A stretch of 64,000 nt of DNA from Hermodice carunculata. Lineage: Eukaryota; Annelida; Polychaeta; Eunicida; Amphinomidae. The position numbers and the translations under genes were made by a program. The stretch lies in assembly GCA_964020975.1 (NCBI GenBank), contig OZ026628.1:15345079-15409078 (forward strand). Reading direction: 5' to 3'. The notes under the pieces are model-generated. The model was not told where the DNA came from, made no database searches, and saw nothing but the letters and a program-made list of their open reading frames with translations. Every line of letters starts with the position of its first letter. Positions within the stretch are counted from its first letter, which is position 1. Shown here one piece after another: positions 62,286 through 64,000 of this stretch.

Positions 62286-62556
62286 TTATTGTGCCAGAAG
62301 ATAGTGAAAGACAATATGTGCTTTCAACTTGGATATGTATGAATGGTTGTAATTAGGCCATGCCTGTTTAAGTCTATGCTTCATATCAGCTGAGTTTTCA
62401 AACCTAAGGAGCGAGGGACCAAGGCACAACACAATATCTTTTTCACATGTTTTTTTAATACTTGTATGTAGTACATTTCTCAACACTGCATGCAATTTTT
62501 TCTGCAAATCATCCATCACATTTAACATGAAGAGAGGTGCAAAGTAAGAAGGGAGG
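62286..62556 (-). CDS. Candidate 3'-terminal exon, unrecognised protein
   Basis: On the minus strand, acceptor TTTTTCTTGTCAG| (phase 2) leads into LPSYFAPLFMLNVMDDLQKK, then LHAVLRNVLHTSIKK, LRFENSADMKHRLKQAWPNY, ISKLKAHIVFHYLLAQ and TAA. The AATAAA signal overlaps the stop (62285-62290). The composition is strongly protein-like, about 89 residues. I do not recognise it and no matching upstream exon was found. Confidence 0.4.
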
Positions 62557-62598
62557 CTGACAAGAAAAATATAATTTAACAAGCATGGCGCTAACAGA

Positions 62599-62599
62599 C

Positions 62600-62661
<62 letters not shown>

Positions 62662-62663
62662 GA

Positions 62664-62694
<31 letters not shown>

Positions 62695-62721
62695 TGAGCA
62701 GCAGAGAGAGAGAGAGAGAGA
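62599..62721. repeat. (GA)n microsatellite, right duplicate, expanded
   Basis: GA run with CGAGA, ATGAGA and AGCAGCAGA interruptions, roughly twice the length of its counterpart. Confidence 0.95.
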
Positions 62722-64000
62722 GCCAAACACTTTGCAGCATGAACAAATTCTGTGGAAAATGCTCATCACATGGATACAAAGAGTAAACATGTGCTTGAAA
62801 ACCTCATTGAAAGCAAAATTCACTATTTGTTTTTAAATGAACATGGATGAGTTTGTATTTTCCTTCGACCAAACATAATAGTGGATGAAAGCTGACCCAC
62901 ACACTGCTGTTCTCAGACCGCCAGGGCTCCATGTGGGCCACGTGCATTGGAGTTTCTTCATCTTTTAAAATATGCCAACACAAAAACAGTTGATAATTGA
63001 CATAACAGACATAGGGACTGTCAAAAGGTTATTTTACTGAATGTCCCCATTGGTACTTCAGCATTTTAAGTTTTCCAGACAGGAAACAAGCCTGTTAATG
63101 ATATTTTCCGCAAAAATGGTCTGTTAAATCAACTTTCCCCTGTAACTCCATGCCATCACCTTCATACACTACACATTTGCAGTGTACATTCACTGACTTG
63201 ATTGAACAAGCCAAAATGTTATCTTAAATTTTGATAACATTAAACTCCTAGCAAACCAGGCATAAATTGAGCAACAATTAATGACAGGTGATACCAGAGC
63301 AAAATAGACACTAATTGCAGATGAATGTTTAATATTGTTTATCTATTCTAAAGAACATTGTTCAAAGTGTTTCATTTTTTTCTCTATACAAATTTACAGT
63401 AAAGAAATTTCTGTACATTTTATTCAATTTGACATATTCAAAAACAATTTAAGTTATTATTTTGGCAATGCTAGCTGTGTCAGAGTTTACCTACTTTACA
63501 TGAGGTGTGGACACCATAGGTTTTACAGAAGATAATGACCTTGTCTATGTGTATGTGCAATGCCCCCACGAGTGCAACGAGGGAAGCCCTCTTGTAGTGA
63601 ACACTGTTCACATTCAGCACTTGCCTGAGACGTCCCAATGCCCAGTCACAATGCAGAATGCCTTCGAATGTCCATCTCACCCAAAAAGTGAGATAACACA
63701 CACATGCAACAAAGACCCCTATTGTGTGCAAAACTCATTTCTTTATGTCTTACAACATAATCAGAAATCTATGAAGAACATCACATATTCCATGTTCATG
63801 ACAAGAGGTTGCTATCAAGAAAAAAAAAAGACCTGGTTTTCATCAACATGCATGGGATAAACTTTATTCATTGTGCACTATGATGAAAAACAAGAAATGT
63901 CATACAATATTACCTGCTATACACACCCATATTTCATAAAAGACCACAAAATGTTTTTGAGACCCAGCCTTTCAAGGCACTGGCATCTTATTTCTCTGTT

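Larger units (their letters stand above)
61761..64000. repeat. Segmental duplication, right copy (runs to window end)
   Basis: Starts directly at the N gap and continues to the last base. It could be a true duplication or an allelic segment placed twice. Confidence 0.95.

Overview
This is nuclear DNA of an animal, AT-rich and full of microsatellites, long G/C homopolymers and small transposons. Split genes with consensus splice sites, a vertebrate-like HYOU1, a 2A-bearing CR1-type LINE, Penelope-like elements and an aerolysin-like secreted protein together suggest a marine invertebrate. A deuterostome such as an echinoderm is my best guess, with hemichordate or amphioxus as alternatives; the sequence alone does not fix the species. 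Two 200-base runs of N (19980-20179 and 61561-61760) mark scaffold joins.

Layout. At 1-9845 on the plus strand lie the last five coding exons and 3' UTR of HYOU1 (GRP170), the ER-lumen Hsp70-family chaperone, ending in an NDEL retention signal. Its introns hold TTAA-flanked hairpin MITEs, microsatellites and a possible antisense first exon. From 9.85 to 21.4 kb there is no convincing gene: two 279-bp TA-flanked MITEs, more TTAA hairpin MITEs, a 13-unit 44-bp minisatellite, a TIR element and a 1-kb GAAA/GAGAGGAA tract. At 21461-35469 on the plus strand is a two-exon gene for a secreted aerolysin/ETX-MTX2-type beta-pore-family protein with two 8-cysteine repeats in front. Its single intron is about 13 kb and holds a Harbinger-like element carrying a MADF exon, a nearly complete CR1-like LINE (minus strand), a second LINE fossil, a pre-miRNA-like hairpin and nested inverted repeats.

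From 35.5 to 60 kb the window is accessory DNA: 24-bp and about 400-bp tandem repeats, two broken Penelope-like elements (38.9-40.1 and 54.2-56.0 kb), three tandem long hairpins (43.3-44.2 kb), a tRNA-like/SINE-like sequence, a possible solo LTR and a LINE endonuclease fossil. From 60.1 kb to the end, two duplicated pieces are joined across a gap: a decayed copy of one HYOU1 exon with its introns (60083-61560), and a close copy of 49875-51999 (61761-64000).

The strongest unexpected signals are three. First, the TTAA hairpin MITE family: the inner stem and the terminal repeats differ between copies, yet stay complementary within each copy. Second, a paralogous empty site shows where one of these MITEs inserted. 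Third, the aerolysin-like gene has an unusual 8-Cys tandem N-terminus, and a fossil piece of that domain lies in its own intron.
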